Shown: piece after piece, positions 24,840-33,093 of the stretch
Layout: every line of letters starts with the position of its first letter
Position numbering within the stretch: the first letter of the stretch is position 1
Source of the DNA: Streptomyces caniscabiei
Lineage (GTDB): Bacteria > Actinomycetota > Actinomycetes > Streptomycetales > Streptomycetaceae
Reading direction: 5' to 3'
Assembly: GCF_014930365.1 (NCBI RefSeq)
Contig: NZ_JABXWI010000026.1
Coordinates: forward strand, 47,285 to 111,284
DNA length: 64,000 nt
Notes under the pieces: generated by a model
The model's input: the letters and a program-made list of their open reading frames with translations, nothing else
What the model was told of the DNA's origin: nothing
Database searches by the model: none
Made by a program: the position numbers and the translations under genes

Positions 24840-25307
24840 ATGGTTGAGGGAGCGCATCCCTTCCGTCGTGAGGTCGTTGGCACAGACGTGCACGCATACG
24901 ACGTTCCTCGCCGCCAGTCCTATCAGTCGATCCCGTCCATGCGGCCGACTCAGGATCCGTCGGGCGGGTCCTCGGCCACGCCCATCTACGACTCGCTCTA
25001 CGCGGAGTGGGTCAGGACCTACCGGACCCTGCCGGGCGACCGGCACGGGGAGGAGGAGCTGGGCTTCACGGGTTTCGGAAGCCTGGCGCACGGCTCCGGC
25101 GGACAGCGCGCCACCGGGTCGTACACCTCCGGCTCGTACGGCGCCCGGCACGCGGCGGGACATCTCGCCACCCAGCGCGAGACCCAGCCCGGTCACACGA
25201 CCTCGACGACGGCCGTGTGGCAGCCGGTGGGGCGGATCCCCACCGGGCACACGGGGATGCACCACATCCCGTCCCCGCTGCCCCCGGGTCCGCGCCGAGG
25301 TCTTTGA
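24840..25307 (+). CDS. Small Streptomyces-type hypothetical protein
   Basis: A protein of up to 155 residues with no recognised domain. Its centre reads SATPIYDSLYAEWVRTYRTL and PGDRHGEEELGFTGFGSL, acidic and aromatic; the remainder is Gly/Ser/Thr/His-rich and probably disordered, ending PSPLPPGPRRGL. The start is uncertain: ATG 24840 has GGAGG only 4 nt upstream, but lies beside the dispersed repeat. GTG 24888 (VHAYDVPRRQSYQSIP) or ATG 24939 are alternatives. A near-duplicate GGTCTTTGAAGCGC / GGTCTTGAAGCGG spans the stop codon. A strong terminator follows. Confidence 0.55.
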   Translation: MVEGAHPFRREVVGTDVHAYDVPRRQSYQSIPSMRPTQDPSGGSSATPIYDSLYAEWVRTYRTLPGDRHGEEELGFTGFGSLAHGSGGQRATGSYTSGSYGARHAAGHLATQRETQPGHTTSTTAVWQPVGRIPTGHTGMHHIPSPLPPGPRRGL

Positions 25308-25336
25308 AGCGCGGAGGTCTTGAAGCGGAGCGCAGC

Positions 25337-25384
25337 ACACGAGGAGGCGGCCACCCCGAAGTCCGGGTGGCCGCCTCCTCGTGT
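25337..25384. terminator. Bidirectional terminator between hypothetical gene and der
   Basis: A perfect 20-bp stem (ACACGAGGAGGCGGCCACCC at 25337-25356, complement at 25365-25384) with an 8-nt loop lies between convergent genes. Confidence 0.85.
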
Positions 25385-25393
25385 CGCTCGTGC

Positions 25394-26854
25394 CTACTTC
25401 TTCCTGCCGCGCTTCTCGCGCACCCGCACCGAGATGTGGATCGGGGTGCCCTCGAAGCCGAACTCCTCGCGCAGCCGGCGCTCGATGAAGCGGCGGTAGC
25501 CCGCCTCGATGAAGCCGGAGGCGAAGAGGACGAAGCGCGGGGGCTTGGTGCCGGCCTGGGTGCCGAAGAGGATGCGGGGCTGCTTGCCGCCCCGGATCGG
25601 GTGCGGGTGGGCGGCGACCAGTTCGCCGAGGAAGGCGTTCAGCCGGCCCGTCGGGACACGGGTCTCCCAGCCGGCCAGGGCCGTCTCGATCGCGGGGACC
25701 AGCTTCTCCATGTGCCGGCCGGTGCGGGCCGAGACATTGACCCGGGGCGCCCAGGCGACCTGACCGAACTCGGTCTCGATCTCCCGCTCCAGGTAGTAGC
25801 GGCGCTCCTCGTCGAGGGTGTCCCACTTGTTGTAGGCGATGACCATCGCGCGGCCCGCCTCGACGGCCATCGTCACGATGCGCTGGTCCTGCACGGAGAT
25901 GGACTCGGAGGCGTCGATGAGGATGACCGCCACCTCCGCCTTCTCCACGGCGGCCGCGGTGCGCAGCGAGGCGTAGTAGTCGGCGCCCTGCTGGAGGTGG
26001 ACGCGCTTGCGGATGCCGGCCGTGTCGACGAACTTCCAGACGACGCCGCCGAGTTCGATCAGCTCGTCGACCGGGTCACGGGTGGTGCCCGCGATCTCGT
26101 TGACGACGACGCGCTCCTCGTTCGCCACCTTGTTCAGGAGGGAGGACTTGCCGACGTTCGGGCGGCCGATCAGGGCGATGCGGCGCGGGCCGCCGACGGC
26201 CGTGCCGAAGCTCTGCTCGGGCGCCTCCGGCAGTGCCTCCAGGACGGCGTCCAGCATGTCGCCGGTGCCACGGCCGTGCAGCGAGGAGACCGGGTGCGGC
26301 TCGCCGATGCCGAGGGACCACAGCGCGGTCGCGTCGGCCTCGCCGCTGGGGCCGTCGACCTTGTTGGCGCACAGCACCACGGGCTTGTTGGCCTTGCGGA
26401 GCAGTCGTACGACGGCCTCGTCGGTGTCGGTGACGCCGACCTTGGCGTCGACGACGAACACGACGGCGTCGGCGGCCTCGATGGCGTACTCGGCCTGGGC
26501 GGCGACGGAGGCGTCGATGCCGAGGACGTCCTGCTCCCAGCCACCGGTGTCGACGACCTTGAAGCGGCGGCCCGCCCACTCGGCCTCGTAGGTGACGCGG
26601 TCACGGGTGACGCCGGGCTTGTCCTCGACGACCGCCTCGCGGCGGCCGATGATGCGGTTCACCAGAGTCGACTTGCCCACGTTCGGGCGGCCTACGACGG
26701 CGAGGACGGGCAGCGGGCCGTGGCCCGCCTCCTCGATCGCGCCCTCGACGTCCTCGACGTCGAAGCCCTCTTCCGCGGCGAGCTCCATGAACTCCGCGTA
26801 CTCGGCGTCGCCAAGCTCTCCGTGCTCGTGCTCGGAGGGAAACTGGTCGTTCAT
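25394..26854 (-). CDS. der: Ribosome assembly GTPase Der (EngA)
   Basis: A 486-residue essential GTPase with two G domains and a C-terminal KH-like domain, acting in 50S subunit maturation. G domain 1 has VVGRPNVGKSTLVNRI, DTGGW and ANKVDG. G domain 2 has LIGRPNVGKSSLLNKV, DTAGIR and YNKWD. The C-terminus is the basic KH-like end (HISVRVREKRGRKK). An acidic extension of about 45 residues (EHEHGELGDAEYAEFMELAA) precedes G1, as is usual in actinobacteria. It is the last gene of the aroH-tyrA-cmk-plsC-der series. Confidence 0.96.
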   Translation of the reverse strand: MNDQFPSEHEHGELGDAEYAEFMELAAEEGFDVEDVEGAIEEAGHGPLPVLAVVGRPNVGKSTLVNRIIGRREAVVEDKPGVTRDRVTYEAEWAGRRFKVVDTGGWEQDVLGIDASVAAQAEYAIEAADAVVFVVDAKVGVTDTDEAVVRLLRKANKPVVLCANKVDGPSGEADATALWSLGIGEPHPVSSLHGRGTGDMLDAVLEALPEAPEQSFGTAVGGPRRIALIGRPNVGKSSLLNKVANEERVVVNEIAGTTRDPVDELIELGGVVWKFVDTAGIRKRVHLQQGADYYASLRTAAAVEKAEVAVILIDASESISVQDQRIVTMAVEAGRAMVIAYNKWDTLDEERRYYLEREIETEFGQVAWAPRVNVSARTGRHMEKLVPAIETALAGWETRVPTGRLNAFLGELVAAHPHPIRGGKQPRILFGTQAGTKPPRFVLFASGFIEAGYRRFIERRLREEFGFEGTPIHISVRVREKRGRKK

Positions 26855-26962
26855 GAAGTCCGTACCTCGTAGTTCATCGTGGTGATCGGTGGGGCACCCG
26901 GCCTGTCGACCGGCTGATCCACTACTCAGTGTCGCCCAGCGCCCGATCGGACGCCCGGCGTT

Positions 26963-27673
26963 TTACCGGCGGCCGGTGAGCCGCCGGGCGTTCTCCAGGT
27001 GGGCGCCGAGCTGCTTCTGGATGCGCACGGTCGCCTCGTCGAGTGCCTTGCGGGTCCGCCGGCCGGTGCCGTCGCCCGCCTCGAACGGGTCGCCGAAGAC
27101 GACGTCGACGCGCGAGCGCAGCGGGGGCAGCCCCTTGATCAACCGTCCGCGCCGGTCGGTGCTTCCCAGTACGGCGACCGGGACGATCGGTGCTCCGCTG
27201 CGCACGGCGAAGTAGGAGAGCCCGGCGCGCAGCGAGGCGAAGTCGCCCTCGCCCCGGGTGCCCTCCGGGAAGATGCCCAGCACTCCGCCGTTGGCCAGGA
27301 CGGCGAGGGCCTGGGTGATGGCGGTGCGGTCGGCGGTGGAACGGTCCACCTGCACATGGCCGACGGCGCGCATGAAGGGGCCGAGCGGACCGACGAACGC
27401 CTCCTTCTTGACCAGGAAGTGCGAGGGCCGGGGCGCCACACCGATGACCATCGGGCCGTCGACGAGGTGGGAGTGGTTGGCGGCGAGGATCACCGGGCCG
27501 GTCGTGGGGACCCGCCAGGCGCCCAGCACGCGCGGCTTCCACAGCCCGTACATCAGACCGACGCCGATACGCCGGCCCACCTCGGCGCCGAGCTCCGAAG
27601 GGGCCTCGACCGAGGTCGTCCCGGTCGGTGCCGTCCCGGTGGAGGTCGGCCGGTCCGCCGCTGCCTCGCTCAC
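26963..27673 (-). CDS. 1-acylglycerol-3-phosphate acyltransferase-like (PlsC)
   Basis: A 236-residue lysophospholipid acyltransferase, peripheral to the membrane. Motif I is NHSHLVDG (H-x4-D), motif II HVQVDRSTADRTAI, motif III IFPEGTRGEGDFA and motif IV GAPIVPVAVLGS, all intact. A Thr/Ala-rich N-terminal extension of about 30 residues precedes the domain. The GTG start overlaps the cmk stop (GTGA, 27670-27673), so translation is coupled. In actinobacteria this gene sits between cmk and der. It probably transfers a second acyl chain in phospholipid synthesis, though the precise acceptor is not proven. Confidence 0.88.
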   Translation of the reverse strand: MSEAAADRPTSTGTAPTGTTSVEAPSELGAEVGRRIGVGLMYGLWKPRVLGAWRVPTTGPVILAANHSHLVDGPMVIGVAPRPSHFLVKKEAFVGPLGPFMRAVGHVQVDRSTADRTAITQALAVLANGGVLGIFPEGTRGEGDFASLRAGLSYFAVRSGAPIVPVAVLGSTDRRGRLIKGLPPLRSRVDVVFGDPFEAGDGTGRRTRKALDEATVRIQKQLGAHLENARRLTGRR

Positions 27674-28347
27674 TTCCCCGCCCGCTTCTCCTCGACGAGG
27701 GTGACGACGCACTCGATGACCTGCTGGAGGGTGAGGTCGGAGGTGTCCACCTCGACCGCGTCGTCCGCCTTGGCGAGCGGGGAGGTCTTGCGGCTGGAGT
27801 CGGCCGCGTCCCGCTTGAGCAGCGCCTCGCGGGTCGCCTGCACGTCGGAGCCCTTCACCTCGCCGCTGCGGCGGGCGGCGCGGGCCTCCGGGGAGGCGGT
27901 GAGGAAGATCTTCAGGTCGGCGTCCGGCAGGACGGTCGTGCCGATGTCCCGGCCCTCGACGACGATGCCGTTCTCGGCGCCCGAGGCGATGGAGCGCTGC
28001 AGCTCGGTGATCCGGGCCCGCACCTCGGGGACGGCGCTCACGGCGCTGACCTTGGAGGTGACCTCCTGGGTGCGGATCGGGCTGGCGACGTCCGTGCCGT
28101 CGACGGTGATGGTCGGCCCGGACGGGTCGGTGCCCGAGACGATCTCCGGCTTGCCCGCCACGGCGGCGATCGCCGAGGGGTCCTCTATGTCGATGCCGTT
28201 GTTGACCATCCACCAGGTGATCGCCCGGTACTGGGCGCCGGTGTCCAGGTAGCTCAGCCCGAGCTGCGCGGCCACGGCCTTCGAGGTGCTCGACTTGCCC
28301 GTGCCGGAGGGGCCGTCGATGGCAACGATCACTGTGGCGCGTTCCAC
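27670..28347 (-). CDS. cmk: Cytidylate kinase
   Basis: This enzyme phosphorylates CMP and dCMP to the diphosphates in pyrimidine salvage. It has 225 residues from GTG 28347, close to the usual length. The P-loop is AIDGPSGTGKSS; CMP-binding and lid elements include YLDTGAQYRA, GIVVEGRDIGTTVLPDA and KIFLTASPEARAARR. GGAAAGG lies about 10 nt upstream of the start. The gene order (tyrA upstream, plsC and der downstream) is that of other actinobacteria. Confidence 0.95.
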   Translation of the reverse strand: MERATVIVAIDGPSGTGKSSTSKAVAAQLGLSYLDTGAQYRAITWWMVNNGIDIEDPSAIAAVAGKPEIVSGTDPSGPTITVDGTDVASPIRTQEVTSKVSAVSAVPEVRARITELQRSIASGAENGIVVEGRDIGTTVLPDADLKIFLTASPEARAARRSGEVKGSDVQATREALLKRDAADSSRKTSPLAKADDAVEVDTSDLTLQQVIECVVTLVEEKRAGK

Positions 28348-28455
28348 TGGGGAGCACCTTTCCTGGTCCGAGATGGTGGGGCGGGACGGAAGAGGCCCCG
28401 GACAAGGGTACTGGCTGTGCGTACCCCGTCCGGCCCTGCCCGGACGCACGCCCCC

Positions 28456-28475
28456 GGCCCCGCTCGTGCGGGGCC
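28456..28475 (-). terminator. Hairpin behind tyrA
   Basis: GGCCCCGC (28456-28463) pairs with GCGGGGCC (28468-28475) around TCGT, starting 9 nt after the tyrA stop codon. It suggests that cmk has its own promoter in the 28348-28455 interval. Confidence 0.6.
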
Positions 28476-28483
28476 CCTGCCTC

Positions 28484-29569
28484 CTACTGCCGGATCGCCC
28501 AGCCCCGCTCCCGCAGTGCCCCCGTGAGCACCACCGCGGCCTTCGGCTCCACCATCAGCTGCACCAGGCCCGCCTGCTGCCCGGTCGCGTGTTCGATGCG
28601 GACGTCCTCGATGTTGACGCCGGCGGCGCCCGCGTCGGCGAAGATGCGGGCCAGCTGGCCCGGCTGGTCGTCGATCAGCACCGCCACCACCTCGTAGCTC
28701 CGCGGCGCGGACCCGTGCTTGCCGGGAACGCGGATCTGGCCGGCGTTGCCGCGGCGCAGGACGTCCTCGATACCGGTGACGCCCTCGCGGCGCTTGGCCT
28801 CGTCGGAGGCCTGGAGGGCGCGCAGGGCCTGGACGGTCTCGTCGAGGTCGGCGGAGACGTCGGCGAGGAGGTCGGCGACCGGGCCGGGGTTGGCGGAGAG
28901 GATGTCGATCCACATGCCGGGATCGGAGGCCGCGATCCGGGTCACGTCCCGGATGCCCTGCCCGCACAGCCGTACGGCCGACTCCTCGGCGTGCTCCAGC
29001 CGCGCGGCGACCAGGCTGGAGACGAGGTGCGGCATGTGCGAGACCAGGGCGACGGCCCGGTCGTGGGCGTCGGCGTCCATGACCACCGGGACGGCCCGGC
29101 AGTGAGAGACCAGCTCCAGGGCGAGGTTGAGGACCTCGGTGTCGGTGTCCCGGGTCGGGGTGAGCACCCAGGGGCGGCCCTCGAAGAGGTCGCCCGTGGC
29201 GGCCAGCGGCCCCGACTTCTCGCGCCCCGACATGGGGTGGGTGCCGATGTAGGAGGAGAGGTCGAGGCCCAGCGCCTCCAGCTCCCGGCGCGGGCCGCCC
29301 TTCACGGACGCCACGTCGAGGTAGCCGCGCGCGAGTCCCCGGCCCATGGCGTCGGCGAGGGTCGCGGCCACATGCGCGGGCGGGGCGGCGACGATCGCGA
29401 GGTCCACCGGGCCCTCGGGCGCCTCGTCGGTGCCGGCGCCGAGCGCGGCCGCCGTACGGGCCTGCTCGGGGTCGTGGTCGGTGAGGTGGACGATCACCCC
29501 GCGCTGCGCGAGAGCGAGGGCGGCGGAGGTGCCGATCAGCCCGGTGCCGATGACGAGTGCGGTTCTCAC
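28484..29569 (-). CDS. tyrA: Prephenate dehydrogenase with C-terminal ACT domain
   Basis: A 361-residue NAD(P)-dependent enzyme of tyrosine synthesis. The N-terminal Rossmann motif is VIGTGLIGTSAALAL. The active-site region includes GTHPMSGREKSGP and VSHMPHLVSS. The C-terminal 70 residues form an ACT domain (VAVLIDDQPGQLARIFADAG), the site where tyrosine usually exerts feedback inhibition. The ATG overlaps the upstream chorismate mutase stop (ATGA, 29566-29569), coupling two consecutive steps of the pathway. Confidence 0.94.
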   Translation of the reverse strand: MRTALVIGTGLIGTSAALALAQRGVIVHLTDHDPEQARTAAALGAGTDEAPEGPVDLAIVAAPPAHVAATLADAMGRGLARGYLDVASVKGGPRRELEALGLDLSSYIGTHPMSGREKSGPLAATGDLFEGRPWVLTPTRDTDTEVLNLALELVSHCRAVPVVMDADAHDRAVALVSHMPHLVSSLVAARLEHAEESAVRLCGQGIRDVTRIAASDPGMWIDILSANPGPVADLLADVSADLDETVQALRALQASDEAKRREGVTGIEDVLRRGNAGQIRVPGKHGSAPRSYEVVAVLIDDQPGQLARIFADAGAAGVNIEDVRIEHATGQQAGLVQLMVEPKAAVVLTGALRERGWAIRQ

Positions 29570-29928
29570 TGGGCGATGTCCTTGCGGAGCGCGGCCGCGG
29601 CACCCAGGTACACGTGGGCGATCTCGGAGCGCGGCAGGTCGGACTCGATGTGCGCGAGGATCCGTACGACCCGGGGCATGGCGCCCTCGATGTCCAGCTC
29701 CTGCGCACAGATCAGGGGGACGTCCACGATGCCGAGCTTGCGGGCCGCGGCGGCCGGGAAGTCGCTGTGCAGGTCGGGGGTGGCCGTGAACCAGATGCTG
29801 ATCAGGTCGTCCGGACCGAGCCCGTTGCGTTCCAGGACCGCGGTGAGCAGTTCGCCCACCTGCTCGTCCATGTGCCCCGCCTCGTCCCGTTCGAGTTGGA
29901 CGGCGCCCCGGACCGCTCGTACCGCCAC
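29566..29928 (-). CDS. aroH: Monofunctional chorismate mutase, AroH class
   Basis: A 120-residue enzyme converting chorismate to prephenate. The trimeric AroH fold signature is complete: AVRAVRGAVQLERDEAGHMD, LISIWFTATPDLHSDFPAAAARKLG, VPLICAQELDIEGAMPRVVR and the C-terminal AHVYLGAAAALRKDI. The first gene of the tyr unit; the adjacent 29929-30098 region separates it from the divergent Rieske gene. Confidence 0.95.
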   Translation of the reverse strand: MAVRAVRGAVQLERDEAGHMDEQVGELLTAVLERNGLGPDDLISIWFTATPDLHSDFPAAAARKLGIVDVPLICAQELDIEGAMPRVVRILAHIESDLPRSEIAHVYLGAAAALRKDIAQ

Positions 29929-30098
29929 GACTCTGCTCCTCGCTGATTCACCCGCCGACTCGTTGCACGACCAGCCTAGTCAGCCCGCCCCGGGCCGGTA
30001 CGCGGCGCCCGCCTGCCGAGACGCCCGTGACGTACGGATCGCGCGTTTTGTGGCACTCTCTCCTGAGTTGGGTTCTTCCGCACGTTCGGAGTGACGAC

Positions 30099-30536
30099 AT
30101 GACGATGGGTTCGACGCGGCGCACGGTGCTCACGACCGGCGCGGCGGGCACGGCGGCGCTGCTGGTGGGGTGCGGCGGGGGCAATGGCGGCGATGGCGGC
30201 GACTCCCAGGAACAGACCTCGCCCGGGGACGCCGGCACGGGCGGCGCCGGTGAGGAGCTGGCCTCGACGGCCGACATCCCGGTGGGCGGCGGCAAGATCT
30301 TCGAGGAGCGGAAGGTCGTCGTGACGCAGCCGCAGGAGGGCGACTTCAAGGCCTTCTCGGCGGTCTGCACCCACCAGGGCTGCATCGTCAGCAGCGTCTC
30401 GGACGAGACGATCGACTGTGCCTGCCACGGCAGCCGGTTCACGATCACCGACGGCGCGGTGGTGCGCGGCCCGGCCACCCAGCCACTGCCCGCGGAGAAG
30501 ATCGAGGTCGCGGGAAATTCGATTCGGCTGGCCTGA
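30099..30536 (+). CDS. Tat-exported Rieske [2Fe-2S] lipoprotein
   Basis: A 145-residue Rieske protein. The N-terminus STRRTVLTTGAAGTAALLVG followed by Cys combines a twin-arginine motif with a lipobox, so the folded cluster protein is exported and membrane-anchored. A Gly/Asp-rich linker follows. The cluster ligands are CTHQGC (about residue 90) and CACHGSRF (about residue 113), each giving one Cys and one His, plus GPATQPLP near the end. Its partner is unknown; no cytochrome b or oxygenase gene is near, so it is not the bc1 Rieske subunit. CGGAGTGA is the probable ribosome site. Confidence 0.88.
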   Translation: MTMGSTRRTVLTTGAAGTAALLVGCGGGNGGDGGDSQEQTSPGDAGTGGAGEELASTADIPVGGGKIFEERKVVVTQPQEGDFKAFSAVCTHQGCIVSSVSDETIDCACHGSRFTITDGAVVRGPATQPLPAEKIEVAGNSIRLA

Positions 30537-30558
30537 GGCACCACGTACGCTCCCGGGC

Positions 30559-31377
30559 ATGCAGCCCCCGCACCCCCATCACACGCTGGTCCGCGACCAC
30601 ACGATCTACTCCTGTGTGATGGGGTCGCGGGCCTTCGGTCTGGCGACGGACGACAGCGACACGGACCGGCGCGGCGTCTTCCTGGCCCCCACCGAGCTGT
30701 TCTGGCGCTTCGAGAAGCCGCCGACCCATGTGGAGGGCCCGGCGGAGGAACAGTTCAGCTGGGAGCTGGAGCGCTTCTGCAATCTGGCCCTGCGCGCCAA
30801 CCCGAACATCCTGGAGTGCCTGCACTCCCCCTCGGTGGAGCACGTCGACGCCACCGGCCGGGAACTGCTCGCGCTGCGCGGGGCGTTCCTCTCCCGGCAG
30901 GCCCACGAGACGTTCGCGCGCTACGCCCTCGGCCAGCGCAAGAAGCTCGACGCGGACGTCCGTACGCACGGCGCCCCGCGCTGGAAGCACGCCATGCATC
31001 TCCTGCGCCTCCTGATGAGCTGCCGCGATCTGCTGCGCACGGGCGCGCTCACCGTCGACGTGGGCGACCAGCGCGAGCCCCTGCTGGCGGTGAAGCGCGG
31101 CGAGGTGGCGTGGGCCCGGGTCGAGTCGTGGATGGCCCGGCTGGCGACGGAGGCCGAGGAGGCGGCGCACCGCAGCCCGCTGCCGCCGGAGCCGGACCGG
31201 GCCCGGGTCGAGGACTTCCTCGTCCGCACCCGGCACACGTCGGCCCTGCGCGCCCACCAGGACCTCGCGGCACCGTCGGATCGCGGGGCCGGCTCAGACC
31301 TTCGCGCCGTCGAGGCGGACCCGGACGACGAAGTCGTGCAGGGCGTCGTACGCGGAGGGGTTCTCCGGGAGCGCTGA
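30559..31377 (+). CDS. RlaP-type nucleotidyltransferase, stand-alone copy
   Basis: A 272-residue protein with the DNA-polymerase-beta-like nucleotidyltransferase fold of the RlaP family (PF10127), which is linked with RNA-repair ligases in other bacteria. The active-site segment is MGSRAFGLATDDSDTDRRGV, with the G-S and D-x-D metal-binding residues intact. The rest is helical (RKKLDADVRTHGAPRWKHAM, LLRLLMSCRDLL). It starts 22 bp after the Rieske stop codon. The last about 28 codons overlap the 3' end of the convergent RlaP-type gene by 84 bp and have a different composition, so the C-terminus is probably an extension gained by loss of an earlier stop codon. Confidence 0.78.
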   Translation: MQPPHPHHTLVRDHTIYSCVMGSRAFGLATDDSDTDRRGVFLAPTELFWRFEKPPTHVEGPAEEQFSWELERFCNLALRANPNILECLHSPSVEHVDATGRELLALRGAFLSRQAHETFARYALGQRKKLDADVRTHGAPRWKHAMHLLRLLMSCRDLLRTGALTVDVGDQREPLLAVKRGEVAWARVESWMARLATEAEEAAHRSPLPPEPDRARVEDFLVRTRHTSALRAHQDLAAPSDRGAGSDLRAVEADPDDEVVQGVVRGGVLRER

Positions 31378-32067
31378 CAGCGCCTGCTCCCGCTCCAGCA
31401 CCTCCTGGAGCCGCTCCACGTCCCGCGCGACGCGCTCCTGGTCGACCTCGGCCTTGCCGTGCTCCAGGGCCGCCTTCGCCGCGACGAGGTCCGGCAGATA
31501 CCCGGGCGCCTCGTCCACCTGCGGCACCAGCGTGGGCAGATGGGCCTGCACCTCGCCGCTGCGCATGAGGTGGATACCGGTGAGCAGCACGCGGAACGTG
31601 TAGAGCAGCGGCTTGAGTTCACCGGTCTTCTCGAAGAGCCGCCACTGGGTGACACCGAACCCCCGGTAGTGGTGGGCGTGGTGGCGCGTGAGGACCCCGG
31701 GAGCGAGCGCGACCAGTTCGCGGTGCGCCTCACCGGTGTGCACGACGAGCGGCGAGAGCAGCTGCTCCAGCACATAGCCGTTGCGGCGCAGCATCAGCCG
31801 GGCGAACTTGCGCAGGTCGTGCGTGACGAGGTCCATCTCGACGCCGTCCCGGTCCCACATCCTCGACCGGGTCTCCTCCGGCTCGCGCAGCCCGACCAGT
31901 TCGGCCGCGGGCAGCACGTGCACTCCGCGCAGGTCCACGTCGGAGTCGCGCGACGGGAAGCCGTACAGGTGGGCGCCGGAGACGGTCGCGAACAGCAGGG
32001 GGTCGGGCTGTTCGGCGACCACCGGTGCCAGGTCGATGTCGAGGGCGTCGGTCAGGGCGTCGGTCAT
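31294..32067 (-). CDS. RlaP-type nucleotidyltransferase in ADP-ribose operon
   Basis: A 257-residue paralogue of the convergent gene. The catalytic segment reads SGAHLYGFPSRDSDVDLRGV: the D-x-D pair is kept, and G-A replaces G-S. Downstream, RSRMWDRDGVEMDLVTHDLRKFARLMLRRNGYVLEQL supplies the third acidic residue (E-x-D). The helical C-terminal half resembles its paralogue. It lies 3 bp after the ADP-ribosylglycohydrolase stop codon, with TTGAGGG before the ATG, so it is the last gene of a three-gene operon. A role in adding nucleotides to RNA ends or to a small metabolite is suggested by the family; substrate unknown. Confidence 0.78.
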   Translation of the reverse strand: MTDALTDALDIDLAPVVAEQPDPLLFATVSGAHLYGFPSRDSDVDLRGVHVLPAAELVGLREPEETRSRMWDRDGVEMDLVTHDLRKFARLMLRRNGYVLEQLLSPLVVHTGEAHRELVALAPGVLTRHHAHHYRGFGVTQWRLFEKTGELKPLLYTFRVLLTGIHLMRSGEVQAHLPTLVPQVDEAPGYLPDLVAAKAALEHGKAEVDQERVARDVERLQEVLEREQALSALPENPSAYDALHDFVVRVRLDGAKV

Positions 32068-32070
32068 CCC

Positions 32071-33093
32071 TCAAGCGTCCCAGAGGGCTCCCAGCGAGAC
32101 GAGGTCGCCCTGGTACTCGATCCGGTCGGCCCACTCGGCGGGCCAGGCGTCCGGCCCGTGGTAGGCGCCCGCGAAGGCACCCGTGAGGCAGGCGATGGAG
32201 TCGGAGTCGCCCGAGGTGCAGGCGGCGCGGCGCAGCGCGGTGACGGGCTCGTCGACGAAGAGCAGGAAGCACAGCAGCCCGGTGGCGAGGGCCTCCTCGG
32301 CGATCCAGCCCTCTCCCGTGGCCAGGCAGGGGTCCGTCTCGGGCGAGGGGAGCCGCAGGGCGCTCTGCACCCGGTCCAGGGCCTCCAGGCACTCGTCCCA
32401 GCCCCGGGCGATGTAGTGCTCGGGCGAGGGGTCCTGGCTGTAGGTCCACAGATCGCCGAGCCAGCGCGCGTGGTACCGGGAGCGGTTCTCGTACGCGTAC
32501 GAGCGCAGCAGGCCGACCAGACCCATCGGTTCGGCGCCCTGGGCGAGCAGCCGTATCGCGTGGGCGGTGAGGTCGGATGCGGCGAGGGCGGTGGGGTGGC
32601 CGTGGGTGAGGGCGGCCTGCAACTGGGCGGCGCCCGCGCGCTGTTCCTCGCTCAGCGGGCCGATCAGGCCGAGCGGCGCGACCCGCATGTTGGCGCCGCA
32701 GCCCTTGGAGTGGATCTGGCTGGCGTACTGCCAGGGGTGGCGCTCGACCGCGAGGAGGTCGCAGGCGACCAGGCAGGTGTGGCCGGGGGCGCGGTTGTTC
32801 TCCGGGGAGCGGGACCACTCCACGAACTCCTTGCGGACGGCCCCCACCAGGGCCTCGGGGCTGAGCGACCCCCGGTCCATGGCGGCCCGCAGCCCGTGCC
32901 CCAGCGCCAGCGTCATCTGGGTGTCGTCGGTGACGATCGCGGGCTTCGGCAACCCCATCTTCCGCCAGGGGCCGCACTTGGCGAGGATCGAGGCGACGTC
33001 GCTGAACTCCGTCGGGAAGCCGAGGGCGTCGCCGAGGGCGAGTCCGATCAGTGAGCCGGTGGCGGAGCGCTTCGTACGGAGCGACATGGTCAT
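32071..33093 (-). CDS. ADP-ribosylglycohydrolase (DraG/ARH family)
   Basis: A 340-residue all-helical, metal-dependent hydrolase that removes ADP-ribose from proteins, nucleic acids or small molecules. The metal-binding motifs are intact: GSLIGLALGDALGFPTEF at the N-terminus, VTDDTQMTLAL (T-D-D-T) and CTSGDSDSIACLTGAFAGA (G-D-S-D-S). Between them HTCLVACDLLAVERHPW and KGCGANMRVAPLGLI are typical. Its ATG overlaps the NUDIX stop codon as TGATG. Together the two would release ADP-ribose and then hydrolyse it, an inference from families and coupling. Confidence 0.9.
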   Translation of the reverse strand: MTMSLRTKRSATGSLIGLALGDALGFPTEFSDVASILAKCGPWRKMGLPKPAIVTDDTQMTLALGHGLRAAMDRGSLSPEALVGAVRKEFVEWSRSPENNRAPGHTCLVACDLLAVERHPWQYASQIHSKGCGANMRVAPLGLIGPLSEEQRAGAAQLQAALTHGHPTALAASDLTAHAIRLLAQGAEPMGLVGLLRSYAYENRSRYHARWLGDLWTYSQDPSPEHYIARGWDECLEALDRVQSALRLPSPETDPCLATGEGWIAEEALATGLLCFLLFVDEPVTALRRAACTSGDSDSIACLTGAFAGAYHGPDAWPAEWADRIEYQGDLVSLGALWDA

